Positions 47,378-58,147 are shown, numbered from the stretch's first letter. The stretch: 64,000 nucleotides of DNA from Methanobrevibacter gottschalkii DSM 11977 (GCF_003814835.1 NZ_RKRG01000001.1:248001-312000), one strand, 5' to 3'. Notes: generated from the letters alone by a model not told the origin. Translations and numbers: made by a program.

Positions 47378-48247
47378 ATGAAAAACTATGATACTGATCG
47401 TCCTCCAGCAATGAAGATTCGACAGGGAATTCAAGATGCAATGACTTATTCACTTCCAGACAAGAAGTTTGAACCCAGTGAAATTGATTTGGTTGAAGTA
47501 GATATTAAATTAAATAATCTTGGATGGAACTTTCATAATTTTAAGATATTAAATCTAACAGACATTCATTTAGGTCAATGGATTAATCCGGAATACTTAG
47601 ATGAACTTATAGATTATGTCAATATTTTAAATGTCGATTTAATTACCTTAACTGGAGATTATTTTTCATACATAACAGAAGGTTATGAAAAATCCCTAAC
47701 TGACTCTTTTAAAAAATTAAAATCAAGATATGGAAAATTTGGAGTTTTAGGAAATCATGATCACTGGATGGATGCATCAAAAATTAGAGACATATTTAAA
47801 TCATCAAAGATCATAGATTTAAGCAATAAAGTTTATACTCTTGAAAAAGAAGGTGAATTTTTAAATATTTGTGGTGTTGACAGCTGCACTGTTTGTGCAG
47901 ATAATTTAGATGAAGTTTTAGTTAAAATTAGAGAAGATACTCCAAGTATTTTACTTGCCCATGAGCCAGATTTTGCAGAAGAATCATCTAAAACAAACAA
48001 ATTTGATTTGCAAATTTCAGGACATTCACATGGCGGACAATTCATAATCCCAAAATTCGAAACAACACCATTTAGAGGTCCGAACTCAAAAAAATACCCC
48101 GTTGGCCTTTATAAAGTTAGAAATATGATACAGTATACAAGTAAAGGACTTGGAACAAATTCATTCAGAATGCGAATTAATTGTAAACCTGAAATTACAA
48201 TAATTACCCTTAAAACAAATAGAAAACAAAAAATCGATGTAAAATGA
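47378..48247 (+). CDS. Calcineurin-like metallophosphoesterase
   Basis: The 289-residue product has all five metallophosphoesterase motifs: LTDIHLGQWIN (DxH), LITLTGDYFSY (GD), VLGNHDHW (GNHD), ILLAHEPDF and ISGHSHGGQFIIP (GHxH). It resembles YkuE-type phosphodiesterases but has no signal peptide or membrane segment. The substrate is unknown. No ribosome site precedes the ATG, while a TATA-like AAAATTATAAATAG lies about 28 bases ahead, so the transcript is probably leaderless. Its stop overlaps the start of the next gene (ATGA), coupling it to a membrane phosphodiesterase. Confidence 0.9.
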   Translation: MKNYDTDRPPAMKIRQGIQDAMTYSLPDKKFEPSEIDLVEVDIKLNNLGWNFHNFKILNLTDIHLGQWINPEYLDELIDYVNILNVDLITLTGDYFSYITEGYEKSLTDSFKKLKSRYGKFGVLGNHDHWMDASKIRDIFKSSKIIDLSNKVYTLEKEGEFLNICGVDSCTVCADNLDEVLVKIREDTPSILLAHEPDFAEESSKTNKFDLQISGHSHGGQFIIPKFETTPFRGPNSKKYPVGLYKVRNMIQYTSKGLGTNSFRMRINCKPEITIITLKTNRKQKIDVK

Positions 48248-50364
48248 ATACTCATAATATCATAACTTCAACAAAAAATATAATTAATTTAATTTTACTT
48301 GTTTTACTTAATATACTAGTTATAATATTAATGTCAGATTTATATGGAGATTTTTCCATAGGACCGTGGTATAATGCATTTTTCATAGTCCTTTCAATAA
48401 CCATAGCCAATACATTACTATGGCCAATTTTTAAAAGATTTTTTATGAAGTTCATGATACAAACTTTAGGCATTGGTACAATATTTATTAATGCATTAAT
48501 CTTTTATATTGCTTGTTACTTTATTCCGAATGTTGATGTTGGTTTTTATGCATCTATTAAAGTTCCGTTTTTCATGTCAATTGCCACAACAGTTGTTACA
48601 AACATGACAAACACTAATTATTACAATAGACATCTTAAAAATATTGTAAAATACGCCCTTAATAAAAAAATAGATTCAAAAAGCTATCCGGGAATTATAA
48701 TGCTTGAAATTGATGGATTATCAATAAATATTCTAAAAAAAGCAATTGACAATAATATAATGCCAACAATTAAAGAATGGATTGATTCAAGTACTCATAA
48801 TCTAAAAGAATGGGAAACAGATTTATCTTCTCAAACCGGAGCAAGCCAGGCGGGAATATTGCATGGAAATAATGAAAATATTGTAGCTTATAGATGGGTT
48901 GAAAAAGAAAATGACAATAAGATAATTGTTTCTGGAAAATTAAGCCATGCTCCACTAATAGAAAAAAGAATAAGTAATGGGGAAGGATTGCTTGTTGATG
49001 GAATAAGCGTTAGCAATATGTTTTCAGGAGATAGTAAAAGTGCACCATTAACTTCTTCAAAATTAGGGACACTAACTAGAATTAACCATAAAACATTAAA
49101 TACAGTATTTTTAGACACTTACAACTACCAAAGAATATTTACATTATTTTTATGGGACATTTTAGTTGAATTAAAATCACAAATTAAACATTTAATAAAA
49201 AATATCCAACCAAGACTTAGAAGAACAGTTGTTTATGCTGCTGTGAGAGCTGGTGCTAATGTAGTGCTTAGAGAAGTTACAACAGATATTCTGACAAGTG
49301 AAATATTAAAAGGAGAAATTGATACTGCATATGCAACATTTATGGGGTATGATGAAGTAGCCCATCACTCTGGAACACAAGATGAAGATGTGTGGCCAGT
49401 ATTAAAACAAATTGATACTCAAATTCAAAGGTTAACAAATGCAATTGATATGAGCAACAGGGGCTACAAACTTGTTATTTTATCAGACCATGGCCAAAGT
49501 AATGGGGCAACATTTAAACAAAAATATGGAATAACACTCGGAAATTATGTTAGAAGATTTCTTCCAGATGATTTAAAAGTTTATAGAAATGAATTTAATA
49601 TTGATCACTTTAGAGATGCAGTTTTTTCTGAAAATATAAAATTAAAAATTGTCAAAGAAAAAATAGGTGATTTTCGTGACGATATATTTGATGAAAATAC
49701 ATATTTTCAAAATATTAGAGATGAACTTGAAAATAAAAAACCTGCAATTATTTTTGATAATGAACAATACCAAAATTTAAGAAAAAAATATTCAAATAGT
49801 TTAGAATACATTAAAGGCCATGAAAGTATTGAACAGAGCACTAAAAAAGCAAAAGATTCTGAATTGATTGTTTTAGGTTCTGGAAACCTAGGATTAATAT
49901 ATTTAACAGAATGGAAACAACGCTTAACCTATGAAGAAATAGTTATGTTATTTCCTGAATTGATACCCGGCCTTGTAAAACATCCAGGAATTGGATTCAT
50001 TTTAGTTCATTCAATAACCAATGGAGGCATGGTGATTGGAGAAGATGGAATATACTATTTAGATACAGATAAAATAATTGGTGAAAACCCCTTAATTAAT
50101 TATGGAAAAAATGCTGCAAGACATTTAAAACGACAAAACACATTTAACAATATGCCCGACATAATGGTCAATGGTTTTTATGATGAAAAATATGATGAAG
50201 TAAATGCATTTGAAGAGTTAATTGGAAGTCATGGAGGTCTTGGAGGAGATCAAACAAAACCTTTCATTTTATATCCTTCTGAATGGGAAGATCCTGGTAA
50301 ATTAATTGGAGCTTCCTCAATTTACGAATTCTTAAAAAAAGAAATTAATGAATTAAAATCTTGA
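48244..50364 (+). CDS. Holin-4-like membrane domain fused to alkaline-phosphatase-superfamily phosphodiesterase
   Basis: The 706-residue product has four N-terminal membrane segments (about residues 12-135: IINLILLVLLNILVIILM; YNAFFIVLSITIANTLLWPIF; FINALIFYIACYF; FFMSIATTVVTNM), matching the small four-TM phage-holin-IV family, followed by a type I phosphodiesterase/alkaline phosphatase domain: MLEIDGLSINILKKAI (metal Asp), LSSQTGASQAGILHGNN (nucleophile region), TFMGYDEVAHHSG (metal Asp/His) and VILSDHGQSNG (metal Asp-His), then a GSHGGLGGDQTKPF segment near the end. The catalytic part is probably cytoplasmic or surface-facing depending on topology, which is unclear. Translationally coupled to the metallophosphoesterase. 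Its 3' end overlaps the convergent sirtuin gene by 12 bases. Confidence 0.85.
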   Translation: MNTHNIITSTKNIINLILLVLLNILVIILMSDLYGDFSIGPWYNAFFIVLSITIANTLLWPIFKRFFMKFMIQTLGIGTIFINALIFYIACYFIPNVDVGFYASIKVPFFMSIATTVVTNMTNTNYYNRHLKNIVKYALNKKIDSKSYPGIIMLEIDGLSINILKKAIDNNIMPTIKEWIDSSTHNLKEWETDLSSQTGASQAGILHGNNENIVAYRWVEKENDNKIIVSGKLSHAPLIEKRISNGEGLLVDGISVSNMFSGDSKSAPLTSSKLGTLTRINHKTLNTVFLDTYNYQRIFTLFLWDILVELKSQIKHLIKNIQPRLRRTVVYAAVRAGANVVLREVTTDILTSEILKGEIDTAYATFMGYDEVAHHSGTQDEDVWPVLKQIDTQIQRLTNAIDMSNRGYKLVILSDHGQSNGATFKQKYGITLGNYVRRFLPDDLKVYRNEFNIDHFRDAVFSENIKLKIVKEKIGDFRDDIFDENTYFQNIRDELENKKPAIIFDNEQYQNLRKKYSNSLEYIKGHESIEQSTKKAKDSELIVLGSGNLGLIYLTEWKQRLTYEEIVMLFPELIPGLVKHPGIGFILVHSITNGGMVIGEDGIYYLDTDKIIGENPLINYGKNAARHLKRQNTFNNMPDIMVNGFYDEKYDEVNAFEELIGSHGGLGGDQTKPFILYPSEWEDPGKLIGASSIYEFLKKEINELKS

Positions 50365-51204
50365 AAGCCAATAATCAAATATTTCATAAATCTCTTCATC
50401 AAAACTTATTGTTCTATCTTTATTTTGATCAATTGCATCTGGATAATCCCTATTTAATCTAATTAGAGTCATATTTTTATTATTATATGTCATTTGTTCA
50501 AATGGATATCTAATAATTGTTGGAGTGTTAAATCCAACTCCCAATTCTAAAAGTACAATGTTTTTATCTTCATCAATTCTGGATAAAAAATTCTGATAAT
50601 TACTGGCCATTTCATGCCATTTTTTATCTTCAATGAAGAATTGGTCTTTTCTTAGGTTAAGATCCATATTCCCTCCACAAACCGGACACTTAGGAACCAG
50701 ATTAGACGGAATTCTGCAACCTTCTATTTTTCCTAAAGATTCATAAACAAAATCCTCGTTTGAATATAATTTATCATGGCATCCTTTTTCACATTGCATT
50801 GAACCATAATCCCCTTGAGTTGCGAATATTCTTTTATCCTCAAAGTCATTAATCCAAAATTGATGTTCAACATTTGTTGTTAATACAAAATAGTCTTTAT
50901 CTTTAACTAAATTAAATAATTTTTTATATAACTCTGTTTTTCCAACAGAATATCTATTTACATAAACATGACGACACCAATAAGCCCATTTTTCCTCTTG
51001 AGTTTTAAATGGATAAAACCCTGCTGAATACATGTCCTTCATATCATATTTTTCAATGAAATCCTTGAAATTATCTTCAAATCTTTTTCCAGAATATAAT
51101 ATTCCAGCAGCTGCTGAAAATCCAGCTCCTGCACCAATAATAATATAATCTGCATTATCAATAGCTTCTTTGGATTTATTTAATCTTTGTTTGAAATTAT
51201 CCAT
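50353..51204 (-). CDS. Class M sirtuin (SirTM-like), protein ADP-ribosyltransferase/deacetylase
   Basis: The 283-residue product has the sirtuin Rossmann motif IIGAGAGFSAAAGI, the VLTTNVEHQFWIND block, zinc ligands (MQCEKGC... and PKCPVCGG) and the LELGVGFNTPTIIRYPFEQMT segment. The usual catalytic His of deacetylase sirtuins is replaced by Gln (FATQGDYGSMQ), as in SirTM enzymes, which transfer ADP-ribose to proteins. Bacterial SirTM modifies lipoylated GcvH-L; no lipoate genes are seen here. Start ATG 51204 lies four bases after GGTGAT and one base after the macrodomain stop codon, so the two are tightly coupled. Confidence 0.9.
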   Translation of the reverse strand: MDNFKQRLNKSKEAIDNADYIIIGAGAGFSAAAGILYSGKRFEDNFKDFIEKYDMKDMYSAGFYPFKTQEEKWAYWCRHVYVNRYSVGKTELYKKLFNLVKDKDYFVLTTNVEHQFWINDFEDKRIFATQGDYGSMQCEKGCHDKLYSNEDFVYESLGKIEGCRIPSNLVPKCPVCGGNMDLNLRKDQFFIEDKKWHEMASNYQNFLSRIDEDKNIVLLELGVGFNTPTIIRYPFEQMTYNNKNMTLIRLNRDYPDAIDQNKDRTISFDEEIYEIFDYWLSRF

Positions 51205-51205
51205 C

Positions 51206-51988
51206 TTAATCACCGAATAACTCTTTTTTATAAATCAAATAATCCGAATCTGTAAACACATTAAAAATTACATGCTTTAATGATGTTTCATTTGATTTTA
51301 AATATTCATCAACAGTTCCAATTGCAATTTTTGAAGCAAGTTCATGTGGAAAATTAAATACTCCAGTTGAAATACAACAGAATGCAATTGAGTCAAGATT
51401 ATTGTAATCTGCAACTTCCAAACAGGATTTATAACAATTAGCTAATGATTCACAATCATAATTAGATGGTTTAAAGCCTTGTGGAATAGTAGGACCAACT
51501 GTATGAATTACATATTTAGAAGGTAAGTTATAAGCACCAGTGATTTTAGCTTTTCCAACTTCTTCATCCTTACCCTGAATTTTCATTATCGTGTTACATT
51601 CATCCCTTAATTGAATACCTGCTGCTGAGTGAATAACATTATCAATGCAATTATGTAATGGAACAAAACATCCAAGTAACTTTGAATTAGCAGCATTAAC
51701 AATTGCATCCACTTTCAAAGTTGAAATATCACCCTGCCACAGCATTAATTTGCCCTTAACTTCAGCAATATCATCAACAGAAGTTAAATATTTATTAAAA
51801 GTTTCAGCAGTTAAAAAATCATCTTGGACATTTAAAAATTCCGAAGATACTTCATTAGGCATCCTAATATTCATTAATGCACGAAGCAAATTTCTTTTTT
51901 CAATAAAATTAGGCGGAACCTCAATTAATTCATCTCTTTCATTTATTAAGTAATTAATTAAAAAATCTAATTGCTCTTCAGTGTTTAT
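51206..51988 (-). CDS. Zinc-type macrodomain protein-ADP-ribosyl hydrolase
   Basis: The product reverses protein ADP-ribosylation. The macrodomain has [43 protein letters not shown], with the Cys and His pattern of the zinc-dependent class found beside Sir[22 protein letters not shown], and [20 protein letters not shown]. The family's N-terminal helical part ([37 protein letters not shown]) can be read upstream of the first standard start (TTG 51889). The only start consistent with it is ATA at 51988, placed exactly four bases after GAGGCGAT; there is no in-frame ATG, GTG or TTG between the upstream stop and 51889. About 260 residues. First gene of the macrodomain-sirtuin operon. Confidence 0.88.
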   Translation of the reverse strand: MNTEEQLDFLINYLINERDELIEVPPNFIEKRNLLRALMNIRMPNEVSSEFLNVQDDFLTAETFNKYLTSVDDIAEVKGKLMLWQGDISTLKVDAIVNAANSKLLGCFVPLHNCIDNVIHSAAGIQLRDECNTIMKIQGKDEEVGKAKITGAYNLPSKYVIHTVGPTIPQGFKPSNYDCESLANCYKSCLEVADYNNLDSIAFCCISTGVFNFPHELASKIAIGTVDEYLKSNETSLKHVIFNVFTDSDYLIYKKELFGD

Positions 51989-52084
51989 TTTAATCGCCTC
52001 ACATAAACATTACTTGTTAATATTTAAATGATTTTTGTAACCAAAAAGTAACTATTAATACCAATTTTAAATAAATAAGAAAAT

Positions 52085-52726
52085 ATGCAAACTGGAAAAA
52101 TTTTTATTATTGGGATTGGTCCTGGTGCTTCCGAATATTTAACTAAAAAAGCAATTGATACTGTAAAAACAAGTGATTATACCATTGGAAGTACAAGAGC
52201 AATTGAGTTATTTGATGATGTTCAAAATAAAATTGCATTTAATGTAAAAGAACTTTTAGAGAAATTAAATGAAGGTGTTCAACTTGCATGTAATGGAAAT
52301 ACCGTATCAATATTATCAACAGGAGATCCTGGTTTTTCAGGTGTTTTAAATACAGTTTTAAGAATTTCAAAAGAAAAAGAATTCCCAAATGAAAATATTG
52401 AAGTTATTCCAGGAATTAGTTCCCTGCAGCTTGCAGCTGCAAAATGCCATATCCAATGGGACAATGCTAATGTAATGACATTTCACGGTAGAGAAAATAT
52501 AGAGGACATCTTACCTGTCATTAACAATGGAAAGACAACAATAGCCCTTCCTTCAAGAAAAGTAAAAGATATGGCCCAGTTTTTACTTGACCATGGTGTT
52601 GAAGAAAATAGGAAAGTTGTGGTATGTGAGAGATTAAGTTATCCTGATGAAAACATTGTTGAGGCTACATTAAAAGATATTGCACAAAGTGAATTTACCT
52701 ATATGTGTATTATGATTATTTATTAA
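52085..52726 (+). CDS. cbiE: Cobalt-precorrin-7 (C5)-methyltransferase
   Basis: CbiE methylates C5 of the corrin ring in anaerobic cobamide synthesis, using SAM. The 213-residue product is in the tetrapyrrole methyltransferase family: FIIGIGPGASEYLTKKA at the N-terminus, VSILSTGDPGFSGVL, VIPGISSLQLAAAKCHIQWDNANVMTFHGR, and VVVCERLSYPDENIVEATL. CbiT is not fused, as expected for archaea. No ribosome site; a TTTTAAATAAAT element about 15-20 bases ahead suggests a leaderless mRNA. It is a single gene, divergent from the macrodomain operon. Confidence 0.94.
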   Translation: MQTGKIFIIGIGPGASEYLTKKAIDTVKTSDYTIGSTRAIELFDDVQNKIAFNVKELLEKLNEGVQLACNGNTVSILSTGDPGFSGVLNTVLRISKEKEFPNENIEVIPGISSLQLAAAKCHIQWDNANVMTFHGRENIEDILPVINNGKTTIALPSRKVKDMAQFLLDHGVEENRKVVVCERLSYPDENIVEATLKDIAQSEFTYMCIMIIY

Positions 52727-52851
52727 GATAATTTACAGTTAAAATTTATTTTAAAAGTCATTTACTATTTATTTTTAAAATTAAAACTTATATAGTTCAT
52801 ATATCAAACTTTAATCGTCGATTTGACAAAATTGACATTAAGGTAGATATC

Positions 52852-55662
52852 ATGAATGCGAAACTAAACACCACATGTTTCATTTTATTATTTATTTTTT
52901 TAATTACCGCAGTATCAGCGGCGGATAATAAAAATGAAACATTATTAACTCAAAAAGAAACAGATTCAAGTCAAAAATTATGTAAGTCAAGTGTTAGTAA
53001 GGAAACTTCTAAAAAAGAAAAAGTCACTCTTAAAGCACCTAATTTAAAAATGTATTATAAGGATGGAAGTAAATTCAAAGCAACAGTGAAAAATAAAAAT
53101 AAAAAAGCAATAACAAAAGCAAAAGTGGATTTTACTGTTAATGGCAAAGTTTATAACAAAAAAACTGACAGTAAAGGTGATGCTTACCTTACAATTAGCA
53201 GTTTAAAAAGTGGAAATTATCCAATTAAAATAAGATTTGCTGGAACAACTAAATACACTGCAATATCAAAAAAGAGCACAATTACAGTTAAAAGTACAAT
53301 AAAAAGTAATGATTTTAAGAAATACTATAAAAATACATCGCCCTACACTTCTAAATTTTATAATCAAAAAGGAAATATATTAAAAAATAAAGCCGTTAAA
53401 TTCAAGTTAAATAAGAAACATTACACTGTTAAAACAGACAAAAAGGGTGTTGGAAAATTACCGATTAATTTAAAACCTGGAACATACGCCATATCCATTA
53501 TAAATCCAAAGACATCTGAAACTGTAAATAAAAAAATAACTATAAAAAGTTTAATTAAAACTAAAGATTTAAGCATTAATGGGCAAAATGATGGTAAATT
53601 TAATGTAAAAGTATTTAATAATAAAGGCGAAGTTTATCCAAATCAAAAAGTTACATTTAAGATTAACGGAAAAACATATTCAAAAAAAACTAATAAAAAT
53701 GGCATTGCAACATTAGACATCAATTTAGATGTTGGGAAACACTCAATAACAACCGAATATATGGGTCTTAAAAATACTAATAAAATCAACATAAATAAAA
53801 TAGTGAAATCAACCAATTATATCCATACAACATTAATTCCAAATTATGTTAATGTTACAGCAAAATATGTGGTTAATAACTCTGTTTACTGTCTTAAATC
53901 TGGAATCAACGGCATCATAAAAATGCCAAAAAATGAAATATTTAAAATTCAAGTTGGGGGAAAAATTTACACATTTACAACAACTTCAATTAACGGAATA
54001 AATTCCATAACTCTTAGATACAATAATAATTATCTAGTGCCCTTTGATGGGAGTGGAGTAAAAAGTTATACAAACCGAAACAAGTTAACCTCAGATGGAA
54101 TAATTATTAGCAAAGTAAATGATTACACACAAATTGACTATCAGAGTAAAACAAAAGATAATACAGCTTTATTTGGATTTTATGCAAGTAAAGGATTAGA
54201 TAAAAGTGAAACATTAACATATGTGGAAAATGATAAAATAACTGCAAAAATTAACTTCAACACATTGAGTTTTGATGAATTCAGCTTACGATACAGTTTA
54301 TCTGCATTGCATGGAAAAACAATTTATAATTTCAATTATGGAAATTACAATGACACAATTAGATTTGCAAACACCAACACTCCCGTAACATTTAGTTATT
54401 TTGGAAATTCAATAGTAGGATATGCCTCACAAGAAACCATTATAACTAAATTTAAAGTTGATGAAATTAAAGAAGTAGAAAAAGAAGAGAATATAAGTTA
54501 CGGCCTTAATAAAAAATATAGAACTGCAATGGGATTTGAAGTTCTGCAATCATATACTCTGATTAATGAAAAAATAAATCAAAAAACTTTAGAGAATTGG
54601 GTTTTAAAAAATCCGGACTATTTAAGTAGATTTGGAGTAATGAATATTTATGGAATGCATTTAGCATCTCTTGAAGTAGCTTGGATTGCAGATATAATAG
54701 CAGATAAGAGCTCCAAAGAATTAAATGTGAATTGGAAAAGAAACAATACCCTAACAATATTAGGTGGAATAAACTTAGAAGACACTTATTTAAATATACT
54801 AAATGCAGACATGGGTATGAAAGTAACAGGCAAATTTGACAATGCATTCCTATTCAAATTATTAAATTCAATGAATTTACCAAATATTGAGGAATATGCA
54901 TTATTGAAAGTTGCATATAGATACTTGGATAAAAGTTCAAACTCATTAGATAATGTATTTTTATCCATTCTAAAAAACAACTTTAGTATTGCACAATTAG
55001 ATGACATGATTTACATATTTTCAGAAGCAAATTCAAAATCTGCAATTATATTAAATACAAGCAGCGGAGTTTCAAGTGTAGTTCTAGCTCAAAACTCCGT
55101 TTATAAAGGATCATCACTTAAAACCACACATGACTGTTGCGGTGTTGGAATTATACCAAAAGACATAATAAAAGGAATTAAAGAAACATTTAACATTATT
55201 AATAATGGATTATCAAACATATACCCCAATAAGACACATCCAATTAGTAAATTATTTTATATGGCTGCAAATTTACTTGCCAAACCATTAAATGGGGTTG
55301 GATCATTAGGTATGAATTTAATTACAACAATGGCACTTATACAAAGTGGAGGAACAACATATAGAAACGAAATGGTTGAAAAAAGTGATTGGCATGAAGT
55401 TATGGATAAAATTACTTTTACAAGACCAGGATATTTACAATCAAAAAAAATTTACAATATTCCGAATGAAAAAGGAGGATGTGATTTTATTGAAGTAAAA
55501 ATCAGAGATGATATGACATTAGATCGCAATAATGCAATCTATATAAGTGATGGGAAAACAAGAAAATTAAGTAAAACAGAGACTTACAAATATTTCATTG
55601 ATGACTACTGGACACCATTTAGTATGCCTCAAAAATATTGGGATAAAAGTTGGAACAGGTGA
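52852..55662 (+). CDS. Secreted Ig-repeat protein with large unknown C-terminal domain
   Basis: The 936-residue product has a signal peptide (about 1-23, FILLFIFLITAVSA/A) and three Ig-like repeats of about 85 residues (about 60-150, 150-235, 235-315), each with the pattern K-x-x-x-TDSKGDA-x-L-x-I..L-K-x-G-x-Y, known from Methanobrevibacter adhesin-like proteins. From about residue 340 to the end is a 600-residue region I cannot assign: it is not repetitive and contains TTHDCCGVGIIPKDIIKGI, PGYLQSKKIYNIPNEKGG and a basic YWDKSWNR end. No C-terminal anchor is visible. Two adjacent Cys are the only pair in the C-terminal half. The stop overlaps the ribosome site of the next gene, which codes a small membrane protein. 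A surface effector or adhesin role is inference. Confidence 0.8.
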   Translation: MNAKLNTTCFILLFIFLITAVSAADNKNETLLTQKETDSSQKLCKSSVSKETSKKEKVTLKAPNLKMYYKDGSKFKATVKNKNKKAITKAKVDFTVNGKVYNKKTDSKGDAYLTISSLKSGNYPIKIRFAGTTKYTAISKKSTITVKSTIKSNDFKKYYKNTSPYTSKFYNQKGNILKNKAVKFKLNKKHYTVKTDKKGVGKLPINLKPGTYAISIINPKTSETVNKKITIKSLIKTKDLSINGQNDGKFNVKVFNNKGEVYPNQKVTFKINGKTYSKKTNKNGIATLDINLDVGKHSITTEYMGLKNTNKININKIVKSTNYIHTTLIPNYVNVTAKYVVNNSVYCLKSGINGIIKMPKNEIFKIQVGGKIYTFTTTSINGINSITLRYNNNYLVPFDGSGVKSYTNRNKLTSDGIIISKVNDYTQIDYQSKTKDNTALFGFYASKGLDKSETLTYVENDKITAKINFNTLSFDEFSLRYSLSALHGKTIYNFNYGNYNDTIRFANTNTPVTFSYFGNSIVGYASQETIITKFKVDEIKEVEKEENISYGLNKKYRTAMGFEVLQSYTLINEKINQKTLENWVLKNPDYLSRFGVMNIYGMHLASLEVAWIADIIADKSSKELNVNWKRNNTLTILGGINLEDTYLNILNADMGMKVTGKFDNAFLFKLLNSMNLPNIEEYALLKVAYRYLDKSSNSLDNVFLSILKNNFSIAQLDDMIYIFSEANSKSAIILNTSSGVSSVVLAQNSVYKGSSLKTTHDCCGVGIIPKDIIKGIKETFNIINNGLSNIYPNKTHPISKLFYMAANLLAKPLNGVGSLGMNLITTMALIQSGGTTYRNEMVEKSDWHEVMDKITFTRPGYLQSKKIYNIPNEKGGCDFIEVKIRDDMTLDRNNAIYISDGKTRKLSKTETYKYFIDDYWTPFSMPQKYWDKSWNR

Positions 55663-55667
55663 TAAAA

Positions 55668-55988
55668 ATTAAAAAAGAAAGTAAATTTACAGTATCAATA
55701 ATTATAATATTATGTGCATTAATAGCTATAACCCTTGTTTATCCAAAATATAGTGCTATATGGGATGTGGCATTTCTCATTAGTATTTTTTACACAAGTA
55801 CACAAACAATTCTTGACACAAGTAAAAAATCTAAAAGAAAATTAAATATTAACATTGTGATTATAATAATATTCGCAACAATAATTGCATTTTATGAAAT
55901 GTCTATTGGAAATCCATTAATTTTTTCAACGGCATTATTAATACTTGCAAATTTGCTTGATAGCACTTTGAATAAAAAAAGTAATTGA
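55668..55988 (+). CDS. Small membrane protein coupled to the Ig-repeat protein
   Basis: About 106 residues with three hydrophobic segments (FTVSIIIILCALIAITLVYP; WDVAFLISIFYTST; INIVIIIIFATIIAFYEM...LIFSTALLILANLL) and basic loops; no known domain. The start is unclear. AGGTGAT at 55657-55663 overlaps the upstream stop codon, and the codon four bases on is ATT (55668). GTG at 55659 (in a GTGA stop overlap) and TTG at 55650 are alternatives that lack a separate ribosome site. The tight coupling to the secreted protein suggests a partner such as a membrane anchor or self-protection protein. Confidence 0.65.
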   Translation: MKKESKFTVSIIIILCALIAITLVYPKYSAIWDVAFLISIFYTSTQTILDTSKKSKRKLNINIVIIIIFATIIAFYEMSIGNPLIFSTALLILANLLDSTLNKKSN

Positions 55989-56016
55989 AAGTTAAAATAA
56001 TATTTTATTTTAACTT
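55989..56016. terminator. Bidirectional hairpin terminator
   Basis: AAGTTAAAATAA (55989-56000) and TTATTTTAACTT (56005-56016) form a perfect 12-bp stem with a TATT loop between convergent genes, flanked by T-rich DNA. Confidence 0.65.
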
Positions 56017-56025
56017 ATTTATTTT

Positions 56026-57327
<1,302 letters not shown>

Positions 57328-58137
57328 ATGATAAAGGTTGGTGAGAACATTAGTGAAATTCCAAAACTAAACTGTGAAAAAACAAAATGCAACATTGTTG
57401 ACTTCATTAAATCAAAAGTATCTGAATCTAAATCTAAAGGTATTGTAATTGGTTTGAGTGGAGGAATTGATTCAACACTTGCAGCATATCTTGCATGCGA
57501 AGCTGTTGGAAAAGAAAATGTATTTGGAGTAAGTATGCCATCCACTACCACACCAACTGAAGATAAAATTCATGCTATTGAAATAGCTCAAGAATTAGGA
57601 ATTAAATATAAAGAAATAGCTATTGACAGTGTTTTAAATGAATATTTATCTGTAACTCAATTAGACAATTATAATTTAGCCATAGGTAATTTAAAAGCTA
57701 GAATTAGAATGTCTATCATTTATTATTATGCTAACCATAACAACTACATCGTTTGTGGAACTGGTAATAGAAGCGAAATATTAATTGGATACTTTACAAA
57801 ACATGGGGATGGTGCATGTGATATTGAACCGATTGGAAACCTGTATAAAACCGATGTATTTAAATTAAGTGAATTTTTAAATATTCCAAAGGAAATCATC
57901 GAAAAACCTCCACGTGCAGGATTATGGGATAATCAAACTGACGAGGACGAAATTGGAATGAGTTATGATTTACTTGATCAGATTCTTTATTTATCTACTG
58001 AAAAATATATGAAAAATAATGAAATAGCTAATAGATTAAATATTTCAGCAGAGGAAGTTGACATGATTATTAATAAAATAATCAGGAGCAAACACAAAAG
58101 TAAAGTTCCTGAAAGCCCTGCAAAAACAATATTATAA
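57328..58137 (+). CDS. nadE: NAD+ synthase (ammonia-dependent)
   Basis: NadE amidates deamido-NAD+ with ammonia and ATP. The 269-residue product has the ATP pyrophosphatase loop [92 protein letters not shown] and the C-terminal [20 protein letters not shown], without a glutaminase domain. No ribosome site; a TATA-like element about 30 bases ahead suggests a leaderless mRNA. leuS follows after ten bases. Confidence 0.96.
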   Translation: MIKVGENISEIPKLNCEKTKCNIVDFIKSKVSESKSKGIVIGLSGGIDSTLAAYLACEAVGKENVFGVSMPSTTTPTEDKIHAIEIAQELGIKYKEIAIDSVLNEYLSVTQLDNYNLAIGNLKARIRMSIIYYYANHNNYIVCGTGNRSEILIGYFTKHGDGACDIEPIGNLYKTDVFKLSEFLNIPKEIIEKPPRAGLWDNQTDEDEIGMSYDLLDQILYLSTEKYMKNNEIANRLNISAEEVDMIINKIIRSKHKSKVPESPAKTIL

Positions 58138-58147
58138 TGGTGATTTA

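Noticed and set aside
48244-48650. Holin-like domain as evidence of a prophage
   Set aside because: The domain is fused to a phosphodiesterase and lies among cellular genes; four-TM holin-IV-like domains are common in non-phage proteins.
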